Source: FEN-1297 sp021817845
GTDB taxonomy: Bacteria > Bacteroidota > Ignavibacteria > Ignavibacteriales > Ignavibacteriaceae
Direction: 5' to 3'
NCBI GenBank assembly: GCA_021817845.1
Contig: JAKAFW010000010.1
Location: forward strand, 1 to 64,000
DNA: 64,000 nucleotides
Of this stretch, positions 43,139 through 51,936 are shown piece after piece. Made by a program: the position numbers and the translations under genes. Under the pieces are notes generated by a model. It saw only the letters and a program-made list of their open reading frames with translations. It was not told the DNA's origin and searched no databases. Position 1 is the first letter of the stretch. Each line of letters begins with the position of its first letter.

Positions 43139-44971
43139 TTATAGTCTCCTAAATATTAAAAGATATTCATGAATTTTGTTTACAATAAATTTAAACGGGT
43201 AGCCTAATGGCCGCATATTATTATATTCAGGTTGTCTATCCCAAATGAGAATGTCCTCAAAGGAAAATCCTACTTCTTGTGCAATTCTTGCAGTGTCAAT
43301 GTGCAAAGGGAAAAATTTGTCCTTCTTACGTAGATCCATAACATTAATGATGAAATACCCTCTCGGTTTTGTGACCCTGTAAACTTCATTACAAACTGAT
43401 TTAAGAGAGGAAATAAACTCGTTGTAATCTTTAATGTTTCCTAAATCTTCTCGTTTGTCTGAATAATTAATGTTTTGCTTATTATCTGCCGTTCGCTGCC
43501 TATTAAGAATATCCCAGTAGGGAGGGGATGTAATACATAAGTCGATTGATTCCGCCTCTATTCTCTTTGAAAGTTGTAATGAGTCGCCAACTAAATATTT
43601 ATTTTCTAAACCATAAAGTGGAATATTGTATGAGCTAATTGCTCTTTTGATAAATTGTTTTTTGAAATCAGGATTTAAATCAATGCCGATAACATCTTTT
43701 CCTTTTTTCAAACCCGCAATTAGAGTTGTTCCTGATCCTGCAAAGCAATCCAGTATTTTTCCACCATTAGGTTTGCAGAATGTGTCAATCAATCTTGAAA
43801 CTAACTTGATTGTGAAAATAGCAGGATGATGGAGTTTTTTTTCTTCTTCTGTTTTTCCTAAGTCACGCCAAATGCTGAAAGAATTTTGCAACCACTCCTT
43901 ACCAGTGAGGTTATTTGTTTTGTTCAGTGTCTTTCTTGGTTGAACAAGAAAAAGATACTCAAAAGTTAGTTGCGGGTCTTTTATAGTTTGGTTGATGCTC
44001 TTGTAACGTTTATGATTTTCAGTAAAGGTTTCGACAGTTCCGATTCGTTCAAGTGTTTGCTGAATTGCTGATTGTGAAATTACTCCTTCGTTGTTATAAC
44101 TTAAAACAATGTATTGTGCTTTGGAAGAATTCAAAATCAAATCTTCAAGTGCGTTTAAAGCATTTGTCTTTGAACAATATTTTGATTTTTGATTCTCGTA
44201 TTCTCTCATTCCAGTTTCACCATAAATTTTTGGTGTTTCTTTAAACCAACCCTCAGCGATGAGTTCAAGAATGAAATAGTTTGATGCGTATTGTCTGCTG
44301 TTGTAGGGTGGATCAAGATATAAAATGTCGGAATGAATTTCTTTTATCAATTCGTTTGCATCTCTTTTGAATACCTTATTTTTATTCTTGCTCGGAATTA
44401 TTTCAACTGCTTCAAGTTTCAAAGGATTCAATGCTCTCTTATCCCAAGTTTTCAAATACGCTGCATAAGTTCCAGAAACATTGCTAACAAGATTTACACC
44501 CTTCAATAATGAAGTGAGTAAATAATAATATTCAAGTTCAGTTAATTTATTATCGTTTTTCCACTCTTCAAATAAGCTTCTGAATGTATCTATACGCAAA
44601 GCGTTTTCGTCTGAGAAATATTGTCTGCCCCCATTTGGTGAGTAGTTTTCAAACATGAATCCTGGCCTACGAATTTTTAGTTTGTTCATGTAGTCAAATA
44701 ATGCTTCGTTACTGTTTTTCAGTTTGAGAAGTGATTTAAGTTTTTTGAATTTAGGTTCTTCGTTCAATTCGATATAGGTCTTTGAAAGAGCATATGAAAA
44801 CTCAAGTGTGTCGTTTGATATAACTGTGTAACCTAGCTTTTTAAAATGTCTTCCAACCGTTGATGTCCCAGCAAACAGATCCACAAAGTTAGATGTGCCG
44901 TTGACTCCTGTCATTTTAACTACTTGCTCTATAAATGGTAATAACTTTGATTTTGCTCCGTAATATCTCAT
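43139..44971 (-). CDS. DNA methyltransferase with two catalytic domains (D12-class adenine MTase + TSPPY-type MTase)
   Basis: A 610-aa protein from the ATG at 44971 (MRYYGAKSKLLPF; a TTG nine codons upstream is possible). The first domain has the SAM motif FVDLFAGTSTVGRHF and catalytic DILYLDPPYNSRQYASNYF, typical of D12-class N6-adenine MTases. The second domain, from about residue 370, has HPAIFTIKLVSRLIDTF, DCFAGSGTTLIAGL and CITSPPYWDIL, as in N4-cytosine/N6-adenine MTases; motif I precedes the catalytic motif. Two fused MTase domains usually modify the two strands of an asymmetric site. It leads a four-gene operon with two nuclease-like genes. Confidence 0.88.
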   Translation of the reverse strand: MRYYGAKSKLLPFIEQVVKMTGVNGTSNFVDLFAGTSTVGRHFKKLGYTVISNDTLEFSYALSKTYIELNEEPKFKKLKSLLKLKNSNEALFDYMNKLKIRRPGFMFENYSPNGGRQYFSDENALRIDTFRSLFEEWKNDNKLTELEYYYLLTSLLKGVNLVSNVSGTYAAYLKTWDKRALNPLKLEAVEIIPSKNKNKVFKRDANELIKEIHSDILYLDPPYNSRQYASNYFILELIAEGWFKETPKIYGETGMREYENQKSKYCSKTNALNALEDLILNSSKAQYIVLSYNNEGVISQSAIQQTLERIGTVETFTENHKRYKSINQTIKDPQLTFEYLFLVQPRKTLNKTNNLTGKEWLQNSFSIWRDLGKTEEEKKLHHPAIFTIKLVSRLIDTFCKPNGGKILDCFAGSGTTLIAGLKKGKDVIGIDLNPDFKKQFIKRAISSYNIPLYGLENKYLVGDSLQLSKRIEAESIDLCITSPPYWDILNRQRTADNKQNINYSDKREDLGNIKDYNEFISSLKSVCNEVYRVTKPRGYFIINVMDLRKKDKFFPLHIDTARIAQEVGFSFEDILIWDRQPEYNNMRPLGYPFKFIVNKIHEYLLIFRRL

Positions 44972-45641
44972 TTTATATCTATAATTATGTTGAATCAATT
45001 ATTTTAAAATAAGTAAATACTTCAATGCAAGTATTTTTTTTCTGTTTAATATTTATATCTTGCGTATTAGACTTGCACCGCCGTTATTTAAGCAAGCATA
45101 TTACATGGTTATACATCTAACAAAATAAGACCTATTCAACAAATTATGCATTTCACAATGCGAGTAGAATCGGTCAGAATAATGCGTATCTTTATTTTAG
45201 CAAAGTTAAATAAATTTTCTCTTTAAAGCATTAAAAGGTGAGTTTGTTTTTGGATATAGCTTCATGATTTTTCCTTAATTAAATTTTTAATATCATCTGC
45301 AATTACAAATAAGTCTAAGTTTTTTCTTCAAGTCGAAGGAGGCGTAGGCAAAACCTGTTTGGCGGTAGGAAAGCTTTCCAGCCGAAAAGTTGAGTGAAGT
45401 TATACTTTTCACATTCCTTGGCGTAACCGATGGGGCGGATGCGTCGGCCTTTGATAATATTTAACATAAATATTATTTGTAATACTTACAAGGTACCGCG
45501 TCTTCGGGTTTGCTTTATACAATAAAAGGATAAAATAAAAATGCCGTTCAGAGGGTAACCGGAGGGGGGAGTAGTGGGAAATTCCTAAACCTTCTATTAT
45601 GCAGATTGGTTTTATATCGAAGTTATTAGAGGTATCCTACA
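44972..45641. other. Non-coding gap with a GC-richer patch
   Basis: No gene is supported. Around 45330-45470 the base composition rises (GGAGGCGTAGGC, GGCGGTAGG, CCGATGGGGCGGATGCG), unlike the AT-rich flanks; no frame is convincing. GGTTATAC followed by ATCTAACAA near 45107-45123 resembles integron core boxes, but no second end was seen. It marks the right edge of the restriction-modification island. Confidence 0.3.
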
Positions 45642-47447
45642 TTAGGCATATTGATGAACATACTCATTGAGTCTAATTTCAAGTTCGAGTAGATCTTCTT
45701 TTATTTTCTGTCGGGATTTCTCGGTTTCTTCTAAGATTTCGGGTATTATCTTCTTATAATAGTTGATTCCATCCTTCAAATTAGTTTGGAATGTATTTAT
45801 AAATTCCTCAGCTTGTGTTGAAAGAGGATTCAAATTATCATCTATCTTTTTCACCAAAAAATTTATGTACAAGCTTAGTTCTTTTATAAACATGTTTGGT
45901 CTATTGGGGTTGGTTATAAGGTTTATTCTTCCGTAAATATGATCAACCATTTCATTTAAAGTTGCAACCTTTGAATAATATGCAAGATTCGGTCCGGGGC
46001 AGACAGAGACAGCCATACTAATTTTTGGGGTATCAATATTATTTACTTTTAGAGCTGAAGCTGCAAGCCCAACACAAAGACAAACTTTTTCTGTGGTTTT
46101 ATCTAGCTCTTTTTGAAAATCATCAAGGTTGTTAGCATTTGACTTTAAATCAGTTGTCTTTTTATTTACATATGAGATAGACGCTGTACAAGCGGGTTTT
46201 TCCGAATACTCTTTATTAGAGACAAGAAATTTTTTAATGCACGGCGCTCCAGGTTTACCGTCTTTTATTCTATCTGCTTTTTCAATTTCTTTGCTGCTTG
46301 TTCTAAGATTACTAAAAGGGACGCCAAGGGGGGAAACATCGCTTAAATATATATCATCTTCTCCAGCTTCGCAAAGCCGTTGTAAAGTTTCCTCATCTAC
46401 ATTCATTACTTCCGGAACCAGAAGGAACGGGCTGCCCCAGCCAACAGATTTGACCCCGTATTCTCTTATAAGAAAATTCTGTTCGCTTGCTTTGCCTACT
46501 CCGCCCTGTACTGTTATATCGAAATCGAGCTGCGAATCGTCGAATGAGATATCTTTTTTTAATAATGACTTCTTAAGCAATTCGCGCAGTGATACAAGTA
46601 ATTCATTCTTCTTATTTTTAAATTCGTCAAGTATGGGACCTAATAGAAATCCCTCGGTTGCAAATGCGTGTCCGCCGCAATTTAATCCGGATTCAATCCT
46701 ATATTCCGAAACCCACAATCCTTTGTTTGCTAAAAACTTTCCCTGAATTAGAGCTGACCGGAAATCACTCACTTTTATTATAATCTTCTTTTTAAAACTA
46801 CCATCATTCTTTGGGAAAAAATCTTTGAAGGTTCCCAGGTAGCTGAATAAACGTGTATTTATTCCGGCGGAAAAAACAATAGAGCTTTCCAGGTCGCTGT
46901 TGGCATATCCTCTTAGAGCAGCATGTGCATCGTTGTATTCTACCGGGAGTTGAATGCCTTGCATATCATAATTAGCCTTGTCCAGTTTAGTCATTATATT
47001 TACATCTATCGAACCCGGCTTAAGATTTTCCCGCAGCCACTTCTGCAGCGAAAGCATGATGTTAGTATCTTTGGTTGCGAGCATTTCTTTGTACTTAATC
47101 TTTAACATTGAAATATCAGGAAGCATTTCAAAGTATTTACTTATTTCGCTGCCATGTTCAAATACAGAATGTTTTAATATTTGAAATTGTTCTTTAGCAA
47201 GCCGGTTTATCAAATTTAAGTAAGCAGTGATTCTTTTGGCTCTTGAATCCTTTTCTTTATCGCTGATGTCTGAATAAGGTATGTCGTTTTTTTCAGTATA
47301 ATGCTTGCGTAATTTTTCCATTAGCGTGTCGTCTGCTAAAGACATAACAGATGAGATACCGTACTTGGACACCTTAATAGGTGTATCAATAGAAAATCCG
47401 GTTCCCAATACGGGTATGTGAAAATCATGAAGATCAGAAATACTCAT
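45642..47447 (-). CDS. Large conserved-looking protein of unknown function, possibly TIM-barrel
   Basis: A 601-aa protein with no signal peptide. It begins FHIPVLGTGFSIDTPIKVSKYGISSVMSLADD. It contains SGLNCGGHAFATEGFLLGPI and ITVQGGVGKASEQNFLIREYGVKSVGWGSPFLLVPE, which recalls the phosphate-binding end of FMN TIM barrels (GGVG...GA..V..G..FL) such as nitronate monooxygenase or glutamate synthase. Later come GKPGAPCIKKFL and several conserved-looking cysteines, and a helical C-terminus. The fold assignment is a weak inference. Monocistronic, flanked by repeats. Confidence 0.6.
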   Translation of the reverse strand: MSISDLHDFHIPVLGTGFSIDTPIKVSKYGISSVMSLADDTLMEKLRKHYTEKNDIPYSDISDKEKDSRAKRITAYLNLINRLAKEQFQILKHSVFEHGSEISKYFEMLPDISMLKIKYKEMLATKDTNIMLSLQKWLRENLKPGSIDVNIMTKLDKANYDMQGIQLPVEYNDAHAALRGYANSDLESSIVFSAGINTRLFSYLGTFKDFFPKNDGSFKKKIIIKVSDFRSALIQGKFLANKGLWVSEYRIESGLNCGGHAFATEGFLLGPILDEFKNKKNELLVSLRELLKKSLLKKDISFDDSQLDFDITVQGGVGKASEQNFLIREYGVKSVGWGSPFLLVPEVMNVDEETLQRLCEAGEDDIYLSDVSPLGVPFSNLRTSSKEIEKADRIKDGKPGAPCIKKFLVSNKEYSEKPACTASISYVNKKTTDLKSNANNLDDFQKELDKTTEKVCLCVGLAASALKVNNIDTPKISMAVSVCPGPNLAYYSKVATLNEMVDHIYGRINLITNPNRPNMFIKELSLYINFLVKKIDDNLNPLSTQAEEFINTFQTNLKDGINYYKKIIPEILEETEKSRQKIKEDLLELEIRLNEYVHQYA

Positions 47448-47739
47448 TATAGAATTTCCCTAAAATTAAAAATTGATTAAGCGGGGTAAATTTTACTTAT
47501 TGAGAATATATGACACTCAAGAATATTTGGTAAAACATCCGGCTGGTCTAATTACCATCCAAGTAAGAATGGAAAAGCAAAAATCTAATTTAATAGTCAC
47601 AGTCTATATATTAGTTTTAGCTAATTAATTATACATATACGTAATATAAAAAATTACTTGCATAAAAGTATGAAAATATTTTGTAATATCTTAGGCAAAT
47701 AATTTTATTATTTTTAATGCGATTTGGATGTAAAAAAGA

Positions 47740-47990
47740 GTAGCGCGGCAAGCTTGCCTTCCGGCAGGCGCAAAGAATACGCAACGTTCGCAGAGAACCT
47801 GCCTACCGAGAATGTTGCAGGACTCTCCTATTTAGTCTCGAACGTAAAGAGAGGTCTCAAAACTGTCTAAAAAGAGATTTCTTCCCGCATACGGGGCAGG
47901 CACCCGCAAACGGGGCAGGCCCTCCGGTCGAAATGACATTTTGGAGTTGTGCAACAGTCTCTACCGACAGGCAGGTATTGAAGTTTTTAG
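47740..47990. repeat. Cluster of GC-rich dispersed repeats
   Basis: The gap 47448-48011 has no gene. It contains a 19-bp tandem pair, CCCGCATACGGGGCAGGCA (47884-47902) and CCCGCAAACGGGGCAGGCC (47903-47921), short palindromic CCTTCCGGCAGGC words, and AAAGAGATTTCTTCCCGC plus GTCGAAATGACATTTTGGAG, a word pattern seen in dispersed intergenic repeats of Bacteroidota-like genomes (from memory). It is probably a composite of inserted repeat units downstream of kbl. Confidence 0.45.
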
Positions 47991-48011
47991 AAGTGTCCTA
48001 TAATAAAGTCG

Positions 48012-49193
48012 TCAAAGACCAAATTCAAGTTTTAAGACTTTAAACATTTTAATAACGTAATCTAAATCTTCTTTTGAATGAGCCGCAGAAATTTGAATCC
48101 TTATTCTTGCGGTTTCCTTGGGAACTACAGGGTAGAAAAATCCAATTACATAAATATTCTTTTCGAGCATACGTGCCGCTACATTTTGTGCAAGCACCGC
48201 ATCTCCGAGCATGATAGGGACAATTGGGTGTACACCCGGTTTAACCTTGAGCCCGGCTTTTGTGATTCCGTCTCTAAAATATTTTGTATTATCTTCAAGT
48301 TTGTCGCGTAAATCAGTTGATGATTTTAATATATCAAGAACCTTTAACGAAGCGGAAATGATACTCGGGGCAACAGTGTTTGAAAACAAATATGGTCTTG
48401 AACGCTGACGAAGCAAGTCAATGATCTCTTTTCTTCCGCTTGTATAACCGCCGCTGGCACCTCCCAAAGCTTTTCCAAGCGTACCGGTAATTATATCTAT
48501 TCGTCCCATTACCTTGTTATATTCGTGAGTTCCTCTACCTGTTTTACCCATAAAGCCAACTGCATGTGAATCGTCAACCATAACAAGCGCGCCGTATTTA
48601 TCGGCAAGGTTACAAATGTTTTCTAAGTTTGCTATACTTCCGTCCATCGAAAAAACACCGTCGGTAGCAATTAATTTTATCTTAGTTGAAGAAGCTTCCT
48701 TCAGCTTATCTTCAAGGTCATTCATATCATTATTCTTATAGCGAAAGCGATTTGCTTTGCAGAGCCTTATGCCGTCGATAATACTAGCGTGATTTAGTTC
48801 ATCACTTATAACCGCGTCTTCATCCGAAAGGATCGTTTCGAATAAACCCCCGTTTGCATCAAAACATGAAGAATAAAGGATCGTATCTTCTGTTCCGAGA
48901 AATTCCGAAATCTTATATTCTAACTCTTTATGAATTTCTTGAGTGCCACAAATGAATCGAACAGAAGAAAGTCCGTATCCCCAGGTATCATAACTTGCCC
49001 TTGCCGCTTGAATAACTTCATTATTATCTGCTAAACCAAGGTAATTGTTCGCACACATATTCAAAACTTTTTGCCCTTTTACCTGTATGTAAGCGCTTTG
49101 AGGGCTTCCTATTATTCTTTCATTTTTATAAAGTCCTTCATCTTGAATGTGCTGAAGAATGGTGCTGTAATGATTTTTTATTTTCTCGTTCAT
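48012..49193 (-). CDS. kbl: Glycine C-acetyltransferase (2-amino-3-ketobutyrate CoA ligase)
   Basis: A 393-aa alpha-oxoamine synthase family PLP enzyme: MCANNYLGLADNNEVIQAARAS, SVRFICGTQEIHKELE, DAVISDELNHASIIDGIRLC, VMVDDSHAVGFMGKTGRGT and the PLP lysine in DIITGTLGKALGGASGGYTSG. It splits 2-amino-3-ketobutyrate with CoA to glycine and acetyl-CoA, the second step of threonine catabolism. The upstream gene 27 bp away encodes threonine dehydrogenase, confirming Kbl over related synthases such as BioF. Confidence 0.96.
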   Translation of the reverse strand: MNEKIKNHYSTILQHIQDEGLYKNERIIGSPQSAYIQVKGQKVLNMCANNYLGLADNNEVIQAARASYDTWGYGLSSVRFICGTQEIHKELEYKISEFLGTEDTILYSSCFDANGGLFETILSDEDAVISDELNHASIIDGIRLCKANRFRYKNNDMNDLEDKLKEASSTKIKLIATDGVFSMDGSIANLENICNLADKYGALVMVDDSHAVGFMGKTGRGTHEYNKVMGRIDIITGTLGKALGGASGGYTSGRKEIIDLLRQRSRPYLFSNTVAPSIISASLKVLDILKSSTDLRDKLEDNTKYFRDGITKAGLKVKPGVHPIVPIMLGDAVLAQNVAARMLEKNIYVIGFFYPVVPKETARIRIQISAAHSKEDLDYVIKMFKVLKLEFGL

Positions 49194-49220
49194 TGAATTC
49201 CTCTTTATTACATTATTTAG

Positions 49221-50261
49221 TTATTCTTTTATCCAGTCTAACACTATTTTCCCGGAATTTCCGGATTTCATCAATTCAAATCCTTCGATGTAAGATTCGT
49301 AAGGAAAACGATGAGTTATTATAGGAGTTATATCTAATCCGCTTTGGATCATTGTCGTCATCTTATACCAGGTTTCAAACATTTCTCTCCCATAAATTCC
49401 TTTAAGAGTAAGACCATTAAATACAACGGTGTTCCAATCGATAGCTGCGCTTTCCGGTAAAATTCCTAAGAGTGCAATTTTCCCGCCGTGGCACATTACT
49501 GTAAGCATGCTTTTAAGTGCAGCAGGACTTCCGGACATTTCTAATCCTACATCAAATCCTTCTTTCATATCAAGTTCGTTCATTACATCGTTAAGATTTT
49601 CTTTAGCAACATTTACAGCACGGGTAACGCCCATTTTTTTTGCAAGTTCAAGCCGGTATGGGTTTATGTCTGTAATTACGACATAACGCGCACCAGCATG
49701 TTTTACTATAGCGGCAGCCATTATTCCGATTGGTCCGGCGCCGGTAATTAAAACATCTTCGCCCAGAACATCAAAAGAAAGGGCAGTATGAGTTGCATTT
49801 CCAAAGGGATCAAAAGTTGATAAAATTTCTTTTGGAATATTCGGATCGCACTGCCAAATATTTGAAACCGGAATGCAGAGATATTCCGCAAATGCACCGG
49901 GGCGATTTACTCCAACACCCATTGCATTTTTACAAAGATGTCTTCTGCCGGCTCTGCAGTTTCTACAATGCCCGCATACAATGTGTCCTTCTCCGCTGAC
50001 TAATTCACCAACTTTTAAATCATGAACGTTGCTTCCGATTGCTTCAACAGTTCCAACATATTCGTGTCCTGTGACCATCGGTACTGGTATAGTTTTTTGA
50101 GCCCATTCGTCCCAATTATAGATATGAATATCTGTTCCGCAAATTGATGTCTTGTGAATTTTAATTAAGACATCGTTTATACCAACTTCAGGTATAGCAA
50201 CTTCGTCAAGCCATAAACCCGGTTTTGAATATTTTTTTACAAGCGCTTTCATTGTTTTCAT
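49221..50261 (-). CDS. tdh: L-threonine 3-dehydrogenase
   Basis: A 346-aa zinc-dependent MDR, very similar to E. coli Tdh along its length: SICGTDIHIYNWDEWAQKTIPVPMVTGHEYVGTVEAIG, structural zinc loop GHCRNCRAGRRHLCKN, GVNRPGAFAEYL, DPFGNATHTAL, GAGPIGIMAAAIVKHAGA and YGREMFETWYKMTTMIQSGLDITPIITHRF. Start chosen at the ATG at 50261 (AAGGA 7 bp before); the open frame reaches 22 residues upstream. It oxidises threonine to 2-amino-3-ketobutyrate with NAD+, the substrate of Kbl downstream. Confidence 0.96.
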   Translation of the reverse strand: MKTMKALVKKYSKPGLWLDEVAIPEVGINDVLIKIHKTSICGTDIHIYNWDEWAQKTIPVPMVTGHEYVGTVEAIGSNVHDLKVGELVSGEGHIVCGHCRNCRAGRRHLCKNAMGVGVNRPGAFAEYLCIPVSNIWQCDPNIPKEILSTFDPFGNATHTALSFDVLGEDVLITGAGPIGIMAAAIVKHAGARYVVITDINPYRLELAKKMGVTRAVNVAKENLNDVMNELDMKEGFDVGLEMSGSPAALKSMLTVMCHGGKIALLGILPESAAIDWNTVVFNGLTLKGIYGREMFETWYKMTTMIQSGLDITPIITHRFPYESYIEGFELMKSGNSGKIVLDWIKE

Positions 50262-50399
50262 TTTGAATTCCTTTTTGAAAAACGAATTTGAAGATTTATT
50301 GTATTTCAAAATTATAGATTCAGCCAATAAACACCAAACGAAGATATGCCTACCAATCGGTGGGAGTATTGTCTTTTAGCACAGGATTTGGCAAAAAAA

Positions 50400-50801
50400 T
50401 TAGATTATAGAAAAAAGAGCAAACTCGATATTTGAAGATTCCTTATACTTTTTAATTTTATCCGCAAACCATCCTTCATCAATGTTGTTAACTCCGGCAG
50501 TAGACCTTAACCATTTTAATTCTTTGTCATAATTTGAAAAATCTGAGAAGGTTAATTTTAGTCCGTCGGAAACGAACGACTGGGCAACTTTTGCAGTGGA
50601 AAATTTTATCGGATCATCCGCAATATATTTATTTACCAGCAAGCTCTTTAACGTGTCTTCGTAAAACTCCTTGGCAAACCCAAGTTTTAATGCAACATCG
50701 CGAATAATTTGCTTTTCCGGTTCAGTTAATTGATTATCTTTTTTAGCTACGATCAGTAGCCCCTTTAAGTAATTGCTCTTGTCTTGAAGTGTAAGCTCCA
50801 T
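50400..50801 (-). CDS. TerB-like small helical protein
   Basis: A 133-aa protein beginning MELTLQDKSNYLKGLLIVAKKDNQLTEPEKQIIRDVALKLGF, like the acidic-helix pattern of TerB/DjlA-N domains (tellurite-resistance-related, metal-binding helical bundle). The rest is helical with no other motif. Role unknown. It lies between tdh and the cytidylate-kinase-like gene, all on the minus strand, but with 120-bp gaps. Confidence 0.6.
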   Translation of the reverse strand: MELTLQDKSNYLKGLLIVAKKDNQLTEPEKQIIRDVALKLGFAKEFYEDTLKSLLVNKYIADDPIKFSTAKVAQSFVSDGLKLTFSDFSNYDKELKWLRSTAGVNNIDEGWFADKIKKYKESSNIEFALFSII

Positions 50802-50922
50802 TCCAACTCCACAAAAAATTTGAGTGTTAAACTACAAAAAATTAATTAAGAGAAAAATTCTAAAAATTCGTCTGGAATGCCAAAATATCCCCAATGTGTT
50901 TACAAACAATAATTTCCAAAGC

Positions 50923-51684
50923 TTAGTCGAAGAAGAAAAAACTTGAAAACTTTTTAAGTAACCCAGTTTTAATAATTTCCGCGCAATCTTCATCACTTTG
51001 AAGCCCTGTATTAATAATAAGATTATATAAAAGAGGATCTGAGATGTCTTTATGAAAATAATTTCGCAAATACTCTTTCCTATCAGCATCTTCTCGCTTT
51101 ATAAAATCTAAAGCATCTTTTTTATCGAGGTTGAATAACTGCTGAATATGTGAGATACGGGCTTCAATAGGAGCTACTAAACGGATATGATAAGCATTTG
51201 ACAAATTTGATGTAATAATGTTGGCGCCTCTGCCAATTATAATTACATTGCCAATCCGCCCAAGTTCAAATATTGCCTTTGTTGTTTTATGGGCTAGAGA
51301 CCAAACACCCGGTTGTCCTGCAAGCAATTCATTTAAAATCGAATTCATGCTCGGGTATTTTTTCTCTTCCATTAACTTAGAAAGGGTTTCGGGGAGATGA
51401 TGATCTTGCAGAACTTTTTCAATTAAGTTTTTGTCGAATACCGCCCAATGAGCCTTATTGTTTAATTTTTGAAAAATATCGATCAATAATTCCGAAATCT
51501 TATCTGCTCTTACTCCGGTTTCCCGCGAAATAGTAATACAAGGTCCGATAGGTCCCTTTGGTTGCCTGGAATCCTTTAAAGCAGAATGCGACTCAATATA
51601 CAATTTTGCTTTTTCAAATGATCCTATTGTCATTTCGTCTCTCCCAAAAAAATTTGTTAGAAAAGGAAAAAGTTCGTTTTGCAA
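50923..51684 (-). CDS. Cytidylate-kinase-like family protein
   Basis: A 253-aa P-loop-kinase-like protein. GPCITISRETGVRADKISELLI near residue 46 has the degenerate phosphate-binding loop of the cytidylate-kinase-like family (PF13189-type: ISRExG), not a true Walker A. It continues WAVFDKNLIEKVLQDH, NVIIIGRGANIIT (the second conserved block), HIRLVAPIEARI and DADRKEYLRNYFHKDISDPLLYNLIINTG. The reaction is not known for this family. Confidence 0.82.
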   Translation of the reverse strand: MQNELFPFLTNFFGRDEMTIGSFEKAKLYIESHSALKDSRQPKGPIGPCITISRETGVRADKISELLIDIFQKLNNKAHWAVFDKNLIEKVLQDHHLPETLSKLMEEKKYPSMNSILNELLAGQPGVWSLAHKTTKAIFELGRIGNVIIIGRGANIITSNLSNAYHIRLVAPIEARISHIQQLFNLDKKDALDFIKREDADRKEYLRNYFHKDISDPLLYNLIINTGLQSDEDCAEIIKTGLLKKFSSFFFFD

Positions 51685-51869
51685 ATCTTTCCGGATAAAT
51701 CTTGCACAGGATTAACGCTAATAAAATTTTATTCTAGAAATAACATCTATTCAAATGTCGATAATAATTTGATTAATTGAAAGTGCATTTGTTTTCTATT
51801 TCATAATTACCTTCTATTATTGAGATTATTTCTCTTAAAAATTTATCGTAAATTAATAGTATTATTTTT

Positions 51870-51894
51870 TTGAAGTTAATTTTTTTAACTTCAA
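51870..51894. promoter_or_regulatory. Perfect 10-bp inverted repeat upstream of fumC
   Basis: TTGAAGTTAA (51870-51879) and TTAACTTCAA (51885-51894) with a 5-nt T loop end 42 bp before the fumC start. No T-run follows in either direction, so it is not a terminator; it could be an operator or a leader hairpin. Confidence 0.35.
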
Positions 51895-51936
51895 GATAAA
51901 ATATTTTTTCAAAGAAATTTTAATGGAGAAAAATTT

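Noticed and set aside
46129..46746. 205-aa plus-strand ORF
   Set aside because: It lies entirely antisense to the 601-aa protein gene, is serine/leucine rich like a shadow frame and has no ribosome binding site.
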